DNA of 64,000 bases, taken from NCBI GenBank assembly GCA_001306305.2, contig CP155577.1, positions 2,091,501-2,155,500 on the forward strand. The letters are read 5' to 3'. The notes beneath the pieces were generated by a model that saw only the letters and a list, made by a program, of their open reading frames with translations, made no database searches and was not told where the DNA came from. The position numbers and the translations under genes were made by a program. Shown piece after piece: positions 25,745 through 34,509 of the stretch. Each line of letters starts with the position of its first letter. Within the stretch, counting starts at the first letter, position 1. This DNA is from Citromicrobium bathyomarinum. GTDB lineage: Bacteria > Pseudomonadota > Alphaproteobacteria > Sphingomonadales > Sphingomonadaceae.

Positions 25745-26949
25745 TTGGAAGCCTTCAGTGCCGCAACGCCGGGCAGCGTCTTGCCTTCCATCCACTCGAG
25801 GAACGCGCCCCCGGCGGTGGAAACATAGGAGAAATCGTCGGCCACGCCGGCGACGTTCAGTGCGGCAACCGTGTCGCCCCCGCCCGCGACGGAGACCAGC
25901 GATCCTTCCTTGGTCAGCGCGGCGGCGGTGCGCGCCAGGCTGACGGTCGCCTGGTCGAACGGCTCGGTCTCGAACGCGCCCAGCGGGCCGTTCCACACCA
26001 GCGTCTTGCAGGTCTTGAGAACGTCGGCCAGCGCCTCGGTCGCCTGCGGGCCGATGTCGAGGATCATCTCGTCGGCGGCGACCTCATGCACGTTGCTGGT
26101 GCGCAGGGACGGCGGGTTGGCGGCGAATTCGGTGGCGACGACCACGTCATAGGGCAGATGTACGGTGCAGCCCGCATGGTCCGCCTCGTCCATGATCGCG
26201 TTAGCCTTGTCGACCAGATCGTGCTCGCACAGCGACTTGCCGACATCGGCCCCGCGCGCGGCGAGGAAGGTGTTGGCCATTCCGCCGCCGATGATCAGGT
26301 GCTGGACCTTCCCGACGAGGTTTTCGAGCACGTCGAGCTTGGTCGAAACCTTGGCACCGCCCACAACCGCCGCAACCGGTGTTTCCGGGTTGCCGAGCGC
26401 AGCATCCAGCGCTTTCAGTTCGGCCTCCATCGCGCGACCCGCGTAGGCGGGCAGCAGGTGGGCGAGACCTTCGGTGCTGGCATGCGCGCGGTGCGCGGCG
26501 GAGAACGCGTCGTTGACGTAGAAATCGCCATGCGCGGCGATTGCCTTGGCGAAGTCGGGATCATTGGCTTCCTCGCCCGCCCAGAAGCGGGTGTTTTCCA
26601 GCAGGCCGATATCGCCATTGCGCAGGATGCCGATCGACTGGTCGACCGTGGGGCCGGAGACCTCGGAGATGAACATCAGTTCCTTGCCCAGCACATCGGC
26701 CACGTCACCCTGGACGTAGCTGGTGCTCATGGTCGAGTTGCGCTCTCCCTTGGGCCGCCCGAAATGGGCGAGCAGCAGCACTTTCGCGCCACGATCGCAC
26801 AGTTCGAGGATGGTCGGCCTGACCGCCTCGACCCGGGTCACGTCGGTGGCCGAGCCATCCTTCATCGGCAGGTTGAGATCGACGCGCACCAGCGCGACCT
26901 TGCCGGAAAGATCGGCAGGTAGATCGTCGAGGGTTTTGAAGTTGGCCAA
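25741..26949 (-). CDS. pgk: Phosphoglycerate kinase
   Basis: PGK (402 aa) transfers phosphate from 1,3-bisphosphoglycerate to ADP. Motifs: [54 protein letters not shown] and the C-terminal [15 protein letters not shown]. The start is taken as TTG at 26949, with AAAGGA 8 bases upstream, because homology begins there ([12 protein letters not shown]). The frame continues 35 codons further back to 27054, but that part is translated from a palindromic repeat. It lies between gap and the thioesterase on the minus strand. Confidence 0.95.
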   Translation of the reverse strand: MANFKTLDDLPADLSGKVALVRVDLNLPMKDGSATDVTRVEAVRPTILELCDRGAKVLLLAHFGRPKGERNSTMSTSYVQGDVADVLGKELMFISEVSGPTVDQSIGILRNGDIGLLENTRFWAGEEANDPDFAKAIAAHGDFYVNDAFSAAHRAHASTEGLAHLLPAYAGRAMEAELKALDAALGNPETPVAAVVGGAKVSTKLDVLENLVGKVQHLIIGGGMANTFLAARGADVGKSLCEHDLVDKANAIMDEADHAGCTVHLPYDVVVATEFAANPPSLRTSNVHEVAADEMILDIGPQATEALADVLKTCKTLVWNGPLGAFETEPFDQATVSLARTAAALTKEGSLVSVAGGGDTVAALNVAGVADDFSYVSTAGGAFLEWMEGKTLPGVAALKASK

Positions 26950-26962
26950 TGTAACATCCTTT

Positions 26963-27110
26963 CCTCTCCCCGTGGGAGAGGGATACGGAGCCTTGCGAGT
27001 ATGCTCGCTAGGCGGAGTTGGGTGAGGGTCTCGGCGCCCGATACCCTCATCCAAGCTTCGCTAGTCGCGTTCGCGACAAGCTGCGCTGTCCTTCTCCCAT
27101 CGGGAGAAGG
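26963..27110. repeat. Compound palindromic intergenic repeat before pgk
   Basis: Hairpins CCTCTCCC-CGT-GGGAGAGG (26963-26981) and CCTTCTCCC-ATC-GGGAGAAGG (27090-27110) bracket a larger inverted repeat whose inner arms include GGTGAGGGT and ACCCTCATCC. The whole 148-bp block fills the gap-pgk spacer. It has the form of a REP/BIME-type intergenic element and could affect mRNA processing between the two genes. Confidence 0.65.
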
Positions 27111-27121
27111 ATGCGCCGACC

Positions 27122-28129
27122 TTAGATCAGCTTCGCCATCACGCCGGCGGTGTCGATCATCCGGTTGGAGAAGCCCCACTCGTTGTCGTACCAGCTGACC
27201 ACGCGAGCCAGCTTGCCTTCGAGCACCGCGGTTTCGAGGCTGTCGACCGTTGAGCTGGCGGGCTGGTGGTTGAAGTCGCTGCTGACCAGCGGCTTGTCGG
27301 TGAAGTCGAGAACGCCCTTCATCGCACCGTTCGCGGCGGACTTCAGCGCTTCGTTCAGCTCTTCAGCACTCGTGTCGCGGCCCGGGGTGAAGACCAGGTC
27401 GATCAGCGAGACATTGGGCGTCGGCACGCGGACCGACGAACCGTCCAGCTTGCCGTTCAGCTCGGGCAGCACCAGGCCGACCGCGCGGGCAGCGCCGGTG
27501 GTGGTCGGGATCATGTTCTGCGCGCCGCCACGGGCACGCCGCATGTCGGAATGCATCTGGTCGAGCATGCGCTGATCGTTGGTGTAGGAGTGGATCGTGG
27601 TCATGAAGCCACGCTCGATCCCGACGAGATCGTTCAGAACCTTGGCGACTGGCGCGAGGCAGTTGGTGGTGCAGCTGGCGTTGGAGACGATCAGGTCGTC
27701 CGAGGTCAGCACATCGTGGTTCACACCGAAGACCACGGTCTTCAGGTCGCCCTTGGCGGGGGCGGAGATCAGCACGCGCTTGGCACCGGCATCGAGGTGC
27801 GGCTTGGCAGCGTCGACCGACTGGAAGAACCCGGTGCATTCCAGCACGATGTCCACGCCCATCTCGCCGTGCGGCAGCTTGCCGGGCTCACGCTCGCTGG
27901 TGACGGCGATCTTCTTGCCGTTCACGACCAGCGCATTGCCGTCGACATCGACCGAACCGGGGAAGCGACCATGGGTCGAATCGAACTGGAACAGCAGCGC
28001 ATTGGCGCTCGCGTCGGCCAGATCGTTGATCGCCACCAGTTCGAGGTCGTGATCGGTCCGCTCCAGAATCGCACGCGCAACAAGCCGCCCGATGCGCCCG
28101 AAACCGTTGATTGCAACCTTGGTCGCCAT
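27122..28129 (-). CDS. gap: Glyceraldehyde-3-phosphate dehydrogenase, type I
   Basis: The 335-residue enzyme oxidises glyceraldehyde-3-P with NAD(P)+ and phosphate. It has the Rossmann motif [15 protein letters not shown], catalytic C153 in [12 protein letters not shown], and [14 protein letters not shown] near the C-terminus. Residue 33-36 region (VAINDLAD) carries the Asp usually seen in NAD-dependent forms. It lies 18 bases downstream of tkt and upstream of the repeat block and pgk on the same strand. Confidence 0.97.
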   Translation of the reverse strand: MATKVAINGFGRIGRLVARAILERTDHDLELVAINDLADASANALLFQFDSTHGRFPGSVDVDGNALVVNGKKIAVTSEREPGKLPHGEMGVDIVLECTGFFQSVDAAKPHLDAGAKRVLISAPAKGDLKTVVFGVNHDVLTSDDLIVSNASCTTNCLAPVAKVLNDLVGIERGFMTTIHSYTNDQRMLDQMHSDMRRARGGAQNMIPTTTGAARAVGLVLPELNGKLDGSSVRVPTPNVSLIDLVFTPGRDTSAEELNEALKSAANGAMKGVLDFTDKPLVSSDFNHQPASSTVDSLETAVLEGKLARVVSWYDNEWGFSNRMIDTAGVMAKLI

Positions 28130-28147
28130 GATGTGTCTACTCCTGAT

Positions 28148-30139
28148 CTACTCTTCGAGCTTGGCGACGACCTTGCGGATAATCGCCTCGCTGGTGAAAC
28201 CGAACTTCTCGAACGCGTCCTCAGCCGGGGCCGAGGTGCCGAAACTGTCGATGCCGATCCGCAACCCGTTCGCCATCGTGTAGCGTTCCCACCCAAAGGT
28301 GGTGCCTGCCTCGATGCTGACCCGCAGGATCTCTTCGGGCCCGACATTGGGGAGGATGTTGTCGCGATAGGCCGGGCTCTGTTCGTCGAACAGTTCGGCA
28401 CAGGGCATGGAAACAACGTCCGCACCAATGCCGCGCGCTTCAAGATCTTTCGCGCATTCCATCGCGAGGCCGACTTCCGAGCCCGTGGCGATGAGGATCA
28501 CCCGGCGATCCGCCTCGGCATCCTTAACGCGATAGGCACCGCGCGCGGAGCGGTTCTCTTCCGCTTCCTCGTTCCGGAACTGTGCCAGCCCCTGCCGCGA
28601 CAGCGCGAGCACGGTCGGGCGCTTCTTCTGCTGAAGCGCGATTTCCCAGCATTCCGCCGTCTCGACCGCATCGCCCGGGCGCATCACCAGCAGATTGGGG
28701 ATCACCCGCAGCGATTGCAGATGCTCGACCGGCTGGTGGGTCGGCCCGTCTTCGCCCAGACCGATCGAATCATGCGTCATCACATAGATCACCCGCGCCT
28801 CTTGCAGGGCGGACAGGCGGATCGCGGGGCGGCAATAGTCGCTGAACACCAGGAAGGTACCGCCATAGGGGATCACCCCGCCATGCAGTGCCATCCCGTT
28901 CATCGCGGCGGACATGCCGAATTCGCGAATCCCGTAATAGACGTAGCGGCCGGAGCGATCGTCGGCCGAGAAAATCTCCTGCCCGGGGGTCTTGGTGTTG
29001 TTCGAGCCTGTAAGGTCGGCCGAGCCGCCAATGGTTTCGGGCAGCTTCGAATTGATCACCGCCAGCGCATTCTCGCTCGCCTTGCGGGTCGCGACCTTGG
29101 CCGGCTCGCGGATCAGGCCGGTGATGAACTCGCTGAGGTCGAAGCCTTCGGGCAGATCACCCGCCATCCGGCGTTGGAACTCCGCCTTGCGCTCGCTGTT
29201 GTCGAGCCGGGTGCCCCACTCGCTGCGGATCTCGTGCCCGCGCGATCCGGCAGAGCGCCATTCCTGGCGCACCTGATCGGGAATTTCGAAGGGGGCGGCC
29301 TGCCAGTTGAGCTCTTCACGCGCCGCAGCAACCTCTTCCGCACCCAGCGGGGCGCCATGCGTTGCCGCCGTGCCCTGCTTGTTGGGTGCGCCGCGACCGA
29401 TCATCGTGCGGCAGGCGATCAGTGCGGGGCGTCCCGCCTCCATCGCTTCGTCGATCGCGCGGGCGATGTCGGCATAGTCGTGCCCGTCGCACGAATTGAC
29501 GAACCATCCGGTCGCCTCGAACCGGGCGCGCACGTTCTCGCTCGTCGAAAGGTCGGTGCTGCCGTCGATGGTGATCTGGTTATCGTCCCAGAACACGACC
29601 AGACGGCTGAGGTTGAGGTGCCCGGCAAGGCCGATCGCCTCGTGGTTGATGCCTTCCATCAGGCAACCGTCGCCCGCGATCACCCAAGTCCGGTGGTCGA
29701 CCAGCTCGTCACCGAATTCGGCATTCAGATGCCGCTCAGCCATCGCCATGCCCACCGCCATCGCGAGGCCCTGCCCCAGAGGGCCGGTGGTGCATTCGAC
29801 GCCCGGCAGCAGGAAGTTTTCCGGGTGGCCCGCCGTCGGGCTGCCCAGCTGGCGGAAATTCTCGATCTCCTCCATCGTCGGATGCGCGTAGCCCGACAGG
29901 TGGAGCAGCGAATAGATCAGCATCGATCCGTGGCCCGCGCTCAGCACAAAACGGTCGCGATCCGCCCAGTGGGGCGCGGCCGAATCATACTTGAGGTAAT
30001 TGGACCACAGCACGGTCGCCACGTCGGCCATGCCCATCGGCATGCCGGGGTGACCGCTCTGCGCTTTCTGCACCGCGTCCATGGAAAGGGCCCGGATGGC
30101 ATTGGCCATCGGGATCATGCGGGCGGGGTCGAGACTCAT
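28148..30139 (-). CDS. tkt: Transketolase
   Basis: Transketolase (663 aa) moves two-carbon units between sugar phosphates with thiamine diphosphate. Motifs: SGHPGMPMGMADVATVLWSN, the TPP-binding GDGCLMEGINHEA...DDN segment, THDSIGLGEDGPTHQPVEHL and GWERYTMANG. The ATG at 30139 has AGGAG about 11 bases upstream; the frame is open 27 codons further without homology. It heads the tkt-gap-pgk-(thioesterase)-(oxygenase)-fba cluster and is divergent from the zapA operon. Confidence 0.97.
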   Translation of the reverse strand: MSLDPARMIPMANAIRALSMDAVQKAQSGHPGMPMGMADVATVLWSNYLKYDSAAPHWADRDRFVLSAGHGSMLIYSLLHLSGYAHPTMEEIENFRQLGSPTAGHPENFLLPGVECTTGPLGQGLAMAVGMAMAERHLNAEFGDELVDHRTWVIAGDGCLMEGINHEAIGLAGHLNLSRLVVFWDDNQITIDGSTDLSTSENVRARFEATGWFVNSCDGHDYADIARAIDEAMEAGRPALIACRTMIGRGAPNKQGTAATHGAPLGAEEVAAAREELNWQAAPFEIPDQVRQEWRSAGSRGHEIRSEWGTRLDNSERKAEFQRRMAGDLPEGFDLSEFITGLIREPAKVATRKASENALAVINSKLPETIGGSADLTGSNNTKTPGQEIFSADDRSGRYVYYGIREFGMSAAMNGMALHGGVIPYGGTFLVFSDYCRPAIRLSALQEARVIYVMTHDSIGLGEDGPTHQPVEHLQSLRVIPNLLVMRPGDAVETAECWEIALQQKKRPTVLALSRQGLAQFRNEEAEENRSARGAYRVKDAEADRRVILIATGSEVGLAMECAKDLEARGIGADVVSMPCAELFDEQSPAYRDNILPNVGPEEILRVSIEAGTTFGWERYTMANGLRIGIDSFGTSAPAEDAFEKFGFTSEAIIRKVVAKLEE

Positions 30140-30363
30140 GCGGGGTTTACTCCTGCGCGGCGCGTCCGGGCCGCGATTCGTTTGCCGGGATGCCTTCGCC
30201 GCGCGGGGCGCGAAGGTCAAGGCGGGCGGCGGCGGAGATGCCCGCCCCCTGCCCTCTGTCGCTTGCGCGGGAACGCACGCCTGCCGGTGCCGCGATGCGC
30301 AAACTGTCCAAAAATGCGAGCGCGCTCTTGGGGATATGGCCGGAGGCTATTACAGCTTTGCGG

Positions 30364-30558
30364 ATGAGGGACCGACGGCTCGAACAGACGATCCAGCGGA
30401 TCGAGCGGGCGCTGGCGCGGATCGGCGCGGCAGCCGATGCCGCCGCGAGTGGGAGCAAACCCACGCATGACCTGGCCGACCGGCACGAGGCGATGCGCAG
30501 CAAGGTGCGCGCAGAGCTCGACCGGCTGGACCGGGTCATCGGCGAACTGGAACAGTGA
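30364..30558 (+). CDS. Small coiled-coil protein upstream of zapA (ZauP-like candidate)
   Basis: The 64-residue frame encodes an almost entirely helical product: RRLEQTIQRIERALARIGAA, a short Ser/Lys/Pro break and RAELDRLDRVIGELEQ with clear heptads. It ends 10 bases before zapA. In Caulobacter a ZapA-associated coiled-coil protein (ZauP) is encoded next to zapA; the same position and shape suggest an equivalent here, but this is inference. The start is uncertain: ATG 30364 lacks a strong Shine-Dalgarno and the frame is open to 30190. Confidence 0.6.
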   Translation: MRDRRLEQTIQRIERALARIGAAADAAASGSKPTHDLADRHEAMRSKVRAELDRLDRVIGELEQ

Positions 30559-30568
30559 GACGATTCGC

Positions 30569-31141
30569 GTGAGCACGGTGGAAATCACGATCGGCGGACG
30601 CGAATTCCCGATCTCCTGCGGGCCGGGGGACGAGGCGCGCGTGCGTTCGCTCGCCGAAGCGATCGACGGGCATTATCAGCCGCGCAGCCCGCGCTTCTCG
30701 CAAAACCTGCTGTTCGCCTGCCTGCTGGCGGCGGACGAAGTGTTCGACAAGGCGGGCGTCTCGCCGGGCAAAGACCCGGAGCTGGCGCAGCTGCGCGAAC
30801 GGCTCGACGAGGTAGAGCGTGAGCGCGACCTGCTGGAGACCGCGCTGTCCAGCGCCACCGATGCGCGCGGGCGCCTCGAGCGCGATCTGCGTACGGCACG
30901 CGAAGAAGCGGATAGCCGCAGCAATGCGGAAGCCAGCGCTCAGGCCGAACGGATCGCCACGCTGGAAAAGCGCTGCGCCGACCTGCAGCACAGGCTGGAA
31001 GATGCGCAGATGCAGGAGCTGCCGCTATCCGGCGGATCGTTCCGTTCGGCGGGGGAAGACCTGCTGCCCGCGCTGGAGCGTTTCGCAGGCCTGCTCGAAT
31101 CCTGCGCAGACAAGCTTGAGGGTGGCCCCGGGAACGCCTAG
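30569..31141 (+). CDS. zapA: Cell division protein ZapA
   Basis: The 190-residue protein starts at GTG 30569 with STVEITIGGREFPISCGPGD and RVRSLAEAIDGHY, the N-terminal ZapA globular domain, followed by LLFACLLAADEVFDKA and a long coiled coil (about residues 75-155). It promotes FtsZ filament bundling at the Z-ring. It is longer than the about 110-residue E. coli protein because of an extended C-terminal helix and tail. It is the second gene of an operon with the small coiled-coil protein, and 6S RNA follows. Confidence 0.88.
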   Translation: MSTVEITIGGREFPISCGPGDEARVRSLAEAIDGHYQPRSPRFSQNLLFACLLAADEVFDKAGVSPGKDPELAQLRERLDEVERERDLLETALSSATDARGRLERDLRTAREEADSRSNAEASAQAERIATLEKRCADLQHRLEDAQMQELPLSGGSFRSAGEDLLPALERFAGLLESCADKLEGGPGNA

Positions 31142-31164
31142 ATAGGGGTTGGCGGGACTGCCCG

Positions 31165-31325
31165 GCACGAGCCGTAGAACATCCCTGAGGCTATAAGTTT
31201 ATCCTAGGGAGCTGTCCCTGTCCTGGTCCACCAGTTCGGCTGTGGGGCCGGGGTATACGGCGCCCACCTGACCTTTTGCGTCAGAGGATTTCCCAGGCAC
31301 CGACCCATGGTGGTTCCGCCACTCC
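31165..31325 (+). ncRNA. ssrS: 6S RNA
   Basis: The 238-bp gap between zapA and the 5-formyltetrahydrofolate cyclo-ligase gene has no reading frame but is GC-structured, and this is the conserved location of 6S RNA in proteobacteria. It contains ATCCCTGAGGC and CTAGGGAGCTG near the 5' side and GGGCCGGGGTATACGGC in the middle, as expected for the open-bubble RNA that mimics a promoter and sequesters sigma70 RNA polymerase. Ends are approximate, as I could not fold it fully. Confidence 0.78.
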
Positions 31326-31379
31326 ATCGGTCGAGTACCAATTCCCATTTTCGTCATTTCGAGAATAGCGAAGCATTTA

Positions 31380-31964
31380 ATGGATCACGCCACGATCAAA
31401 TCGCAGCTTCGCAAGGATATGCGTGCCGCGCGCAAGGCCGCCGCCGCCGCGCTGCCCGAGGCTGTGCGCACGCTGGTGTTCTCGCGCCCGCCCGCGCCGG
31501 TGCTGGCGCGTATTCCCGAAGGCGCGACGATCGGCCTGTATCGCGCGGAAGGGTCCGAAGCGCCCGCTGCGCGCTATGCGCAGTATTTCATGGAGAACGG
31601 CCACCCGATCGCCCTCCCCCGCCTCTCGGGCGAAGACGGGGCGATGCAGTTCGCCGCGCACAGCGATCCGCTGGAGGAGAGCGACCTGACAAAGGGCCCG
31701 CACGGCCTGATGCAACCGGGCGAAGATGCCGCGCTGCTGGTGCCCGACGTGGTCTTCGTCCCCCTGCTCGCCTTCGACGAGGATGGCGGCAGGCTGGGAC
31801 AGGGCGGCGGATATTACGACCGCTGGATTGCCGCGAACCCGGATACGCTGCGGATCGGGCTCGCCTGGGATGCGCAGAAGGTCGATCGCGTTCCGATGGA
31901 GGCGCACGACCGCAAACTGCACATGGTCGTCACCCCGCAACGCATGTACGAGATGGGCGCATGA
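31380..31964 (+). CDS. fau: 5-formyltetrahydrofolate cyclo-ligase
   Basis: The 194-residue enzyme converts 5-formyl-THF to 5,10-methenyl-THF using ATP. It begins DHATIKSQLRKDMRAARKAA and carries the C-terminal signature LAFDEDGGRLGQGGGYYDRW, the phosphate-binding loop of the YgfA family. It lies directly after 6S RNA, the same order as in E. coli (zapA-ssrS-ygfA), and its TGA overlaps the next ATG as ATGA. Confidence 0.94.
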   Translation: MDHATIKSQLRKDMRAARKAAAAALPEAVRTLVFSRPPAPVLARIPEGATIGLYRAEGSEAPAARYAQYFMENGHPIALPRLSGEDGAMQFAAHSDPLEESDLTKGPHGLMQPGEDAALLVPDVVFVPLLAFDEDGGRLGQGGGYYDRWIAANPDTLRIGLAWDAQKVDRVPMEAHDRKLHMVVTPQRMYEMGA

Positions 31965-32176
31965 GCCACGAACCCAATTGGCGCATCCCGGTGGGCATGC
32001 TGATCCTGCTTGCAGGCCTGTCGGTCTATGCGATCCTGATCGCGCGCTACATGCCCGGCCTGATCGGCGGCTGGCACGTCGTCTTCCAAACCGTTATCTA
32101 CCTCGTGCTGGGGCTGATCTGGCTGCTTCCGCTCAAGCGCTTCCTGATCTGGATGGAAAGCGGCCGGCGCAACTGA
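31961..32176 (+). CDS. DUF2842 membrane protein
   Basis: The 71-residue protein has two TM helices (about residues 10-28 and 40-58) and the family ending PLKRFLIWMESGR. DUF2842 proteins are small inner-membrane proteins found mainly in alphaproteobacteria; the function is unknown. The ATG overlaps the fau stop (ATGA), so it is translationally coupled to the cyclo-ligase. Confidence 0.85.
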   Translation: MSHEPNWRIPVGMLILLAGLSVYAILIARYMPGLIGGWHVVFQTVIYLVLGLIWLLPLKRFLIWMESGRRN

Positions 32177-32212
32177 CCGGAACCGCCTGAGCGCGGACGC
32201 CGTTCTGCGTTC

Positions 32213-32995
32213 ATGCCCGAACTGCCCGAAGCCGAAGCCAATCGTCTGCGTGTGGAGCGCGACTGCCTCCATCGCACGATCGAGGCGGCGGAGCCGGGCG
32301 ATGACACCAGCTATATCGAACTGCCCGGCGATAACGAGCGCGGTCGGCTGGTCGGCCACCAGTTCACCCGCACCCACCGCCACGGCAAGCTGATCTTCGC
32401 TGGCAGCGAAAGCGGCCCGTGGATCTGCGTCCACCTCGGCATGAGCGGATCGCTGCGCCCGTTCGACGAGGCGGATGGCCCGCCCGATTATGCGAAATTC
32501 CTGATCCGCTTCGAAGGCGAGCGCCGCCTCGCCTTCCGCTGCCCGCGCAAGCTCGGCTGGGTGCGCGTGGTCGACAGCCCCGAGGCGGAGATCGAGCGGA
32601 TCGGCTTCGGCCCGGATGCGCTGGAGATCGGGAGGGACGCCTTCGCCGAGGTGATCGGCGATTCGCGCGGCGCGATCAAATCCGCGCTGATCGAGCAGAA
32701 GAAGCTCGCCGGGGTCGGCAACCTGTGGTCGGACGAGATCCTGTACCGCACCGCTATCGATCCGCAGCGCAAGGGCACCGATCTCTCCGACAGCCAGCTA
32801 GGCGACATCTACGATGCGATGCGCGACATCCTGCACGCGGTAGTCGATACGGAAGCGGACTACAGCAAGCTGCCCGACGACTGGCTGATCCATACCCGCG
32901 ACGAAGGTGCCGAATGCCCGCGATGCGGTGGCGAGATCGTCAGGACCAAGGTGGGCGGGCGCAGCGCTTTTCACTGCACCCGCCACCAGGAATAG
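32213..32995 (+). CDS. Fpg/Nei-family DNA glycosylase
   Basis: The 260-residue base-excision repair enzyme has P2 and E3 at the N-terminus (PELPEAEANRL) as in MutM/Nei, GKLIFAG, CVHLGMSGSL, and the helix-two-turn-helix LIEQKKLAGVGNLWSDEIL. The C-terminal zinc finger is C235-x2-C238-x16-C255-x2-H258: the fourth ligand is His instead of the usual Cys. It excises oxidised bases and cleaves the AP site. It may be a Nei-like paralogue rather than the main MutM. It is convergent with the GST gene, 3 bases apart. Confidence 0.88.
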   Translation: MPELPEAEANRLRVERDCLHRTIEAAEPGDDTSYIELPGDNERGRLVGHQFTRTHRHGKLIFAGSESGPWICVHLGMSGSLRPFDEADGPPDYAKFLIRFEGERRLAFRCPRKLGWVRVVDSPEAEIERIGFGPDALEIGRDAFAEVIGDSRGAIKSALIEQKKLAGVGNLWSDEILYRTAIDPQRKGTDLSDSQLGDIYDAMRDILHAVVDTEADYSKLPDDWLIHTRDEGAECPRCGGEIVRTKVGGRSAFHCTRHQE

Positions 32996-32998
32996 CGC

Positions 32999-33673
32999 CT
33001 AGAAGCTGAACACAAACGTCTCGCGCCCGTCCTTCTCCATCGCGCGCTGGAAGGATGGCGTCTCGCGCATCTGCTTCATCCAGCGCTGGCAGTTGGGCCG
33101 CCCCTCCAGCTTGCCCTGCGCATCGGCGGAGGCGATCGAGTAGCACATGGAGATATCGGCTGCGGTCAGCCGGTCGCCCGCCAGCCAGGTGTGGCGGCCC
33201 AGATCGCTCTCCAGCTTGTCGAAGATCACCTTGAGGCGCGGCGCGACCAGCATTTCACGGACCTTGTCGGTCGCGAGGCCGATCACCGAGCGGACCAGCG
33301 CAGGGCTGCGCGCCTTCATCATCGTCAGCAGGCCGTTGAAGAACTGCATCGGCATCAGGCTGCCCACCCCGGCGTGGAACCAGAACAGGTAGTCCACGCG
33401 CGCTGCCTCGCCCGGCGCAGGGCGCAGGGCGCTCTCGGGATGCATATCGAGGATGTAGTCGATCACCGCGTTGCTCTCGGCCAGCACCAGACCGTTCTCG
33501 TCGGTGATGACCGGCGCGGTGCCCAGTGGAGAGAGCGCCTTGTACTCGGCCGGCGCAAGCCGCGTTTCGGCATCGCGCTTGTAGACCTTCAGTTCATACG
33601 GCGCGCCGATTTCCTCCAGCAGCCAGAGGATGCGGAAGCTTTGCGAATATTCGAGGTGGTGCAGCGTGATCAT
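32999..33673 (-). CDS. Glutathione S-transferase family protein
   Basis: The 224-residue protein has an N-terminal thioredoxin-fold domain (ITLHHLEYSQSFRILWLLEE, then GTAPVITDENGLVLAESNAV with the glutathione-contacting ES motif) and an all-helical C-terminal domain (TWLAGDRLTAADISMCY). S9 or the nearby Y in LEYSQS may activate GSH. The start at 33673 has AGGAG 9 bases upstream; a longer frame lacks homology. It is probably a cytosolic detoxifying enzyme; the substrate is unknown. It precedes tRNA-Asp on the chromosome. Confidence 0.9.
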   Translation of the reverse strand: MITLHHLEYSQSFRILWLLEEIGAPYELKVYKRDAETRLAPAEYKALSPLGTAPVITDENGLVLAESNAVIDYILDMHPESALRPAPGEAARVDYLFWFHAGVGSLMPMQFFNGLLTMMKARSPALVRSVIGLATDKVREMLVAPRLKVIFDKLESDLGRHTWLAGDRLTAADISMCYSIASADAQGKLEGRPNCQRWMKQMRETPSFQRAMEKDGRETFVFSF

Positions 33674-33784
33674 GGCCGGGTCTCCTGACGGTCGATTGCC
33701 TGTCAGGTGCCCAATGGCGCGCATGGGCGCAAGCGGCCCGTGCCCGAAATCGGGGGGCGATGCACCATTCCATGAGAAAGGAAA

Positions 33785-33861
<77 letters not shown>

Positions 33862-33976
33862 GCAAACACGTGGGAGAGAGTGTCTCCGCTGCGTGGGAGG
33901 GGCGCGATTAGGCCAGCATTCGCAGGGTGTCAATTGATTCGCGCACCCCTTTTTCACATCTGTCGAGAAAAGATGG

Positions 33977-33992
33977 TTAGGAGCGTTTTAAC
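33977..33992 (+). promoter_or_regulatory. CtrA-like box (TTAG-N7-TTAAC)
   Basis: TTAG at 33977-33980 and TTAAC at 33988-33992 are separated by 7 bases, one mismatch from the alphaproteobacterial CtrA site TTAA-N7-TTAAC. It is 65 bases upstream of the secreted-protein gene at 34057, a normal promoter distance. It is a motif match only. Confidence 0.4.
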
Positions 33993-34056
33993 CGCATTTT
34001 GAGCTTTCTCTGCGAGCACCCCCAGAGCCCTGAAAATCGGCATGGGGAGCCGTTTC

Positions 34057-34509
34057 ATGCGTATCGGAATGCTGACTGGAAGTGTGGCCCTATGCGTGGC
34101 GCTGTGCGCCGCCACCATCGCCTCTGCCCAATCGCTGGTCGAGATCGACCGCGAGGTGTTCGTGGAGCGCTCTCAGCAGCAGGGTGGACGCACGCAGCGC
34201 ATTCTCGCCCCTGCCGACACGCTGGAGCGCGGGGACACGGTGGTGCTGATGCTCGCCTGGAGCACGCCGCACGACAGACCCTTCACCATTTCGAGCAGGG
34301 TGCCCCGCACCCTCGCCTTCCGCGCCAGCGGCGGCGATGCGCCGCAGGTATCGGTCGACGGAGGGCGCACCTGGGGCACGCTGGAGACCTTGCGTGTCGA
34401 AGGACGCAAGGCGACCTCCGCCGATGTGACCCATGTGCGCTGGGATGTCGCCAACCCGCGCGCCGCGAGGGGACGCGGCGTGTTTACCTACAGCGCGGTG
34501 GTTCGCTGA
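34057..34509 (+). CDS. Hypothetical secreted protein
   Basis: The 150-residue protein has a signal peptide (RIGMLTGSVALCVALCAAT, cleavage after ASA), then SLVEIDREVFVERSQQQGG and a beta-rich body ending FTYSAVVR. Content such as LERGDTVVLMLAWSTP and GDAPQVSVDGGRTWGTLETL suggests an immunoglobulin-like/DUF11-type fold in the cell envelope. The ATG at 34057 is preferred over 34042 because GGGGAG lies 7 bases before it. Its stop abuts the convergent E2 gene stop (TGATCA). The function is unknown. Confidence 0.78.
   Translation: MRIGMLTGSVALCVALCAATIASAQSLVEIDREVFVERSQQQGGRTQRILAPADTLERGDTVVLMLAWSTPHDRPFTISSRVPRTLAFRASGGDAPQVSVDGGRTWGTLETLRVEGRKATSADVTHVRWDVANPRAARGRGVFTYSAVVR

Noticed and set aside
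27266-30367. A 1033-codon plus-strand frame opposite tkt and gap
   Set aside because: It is the antisense of clear transketolase and GAPDH genes; the His/Arg/Gln-rich product has no family features and reflects high-GC third positions.
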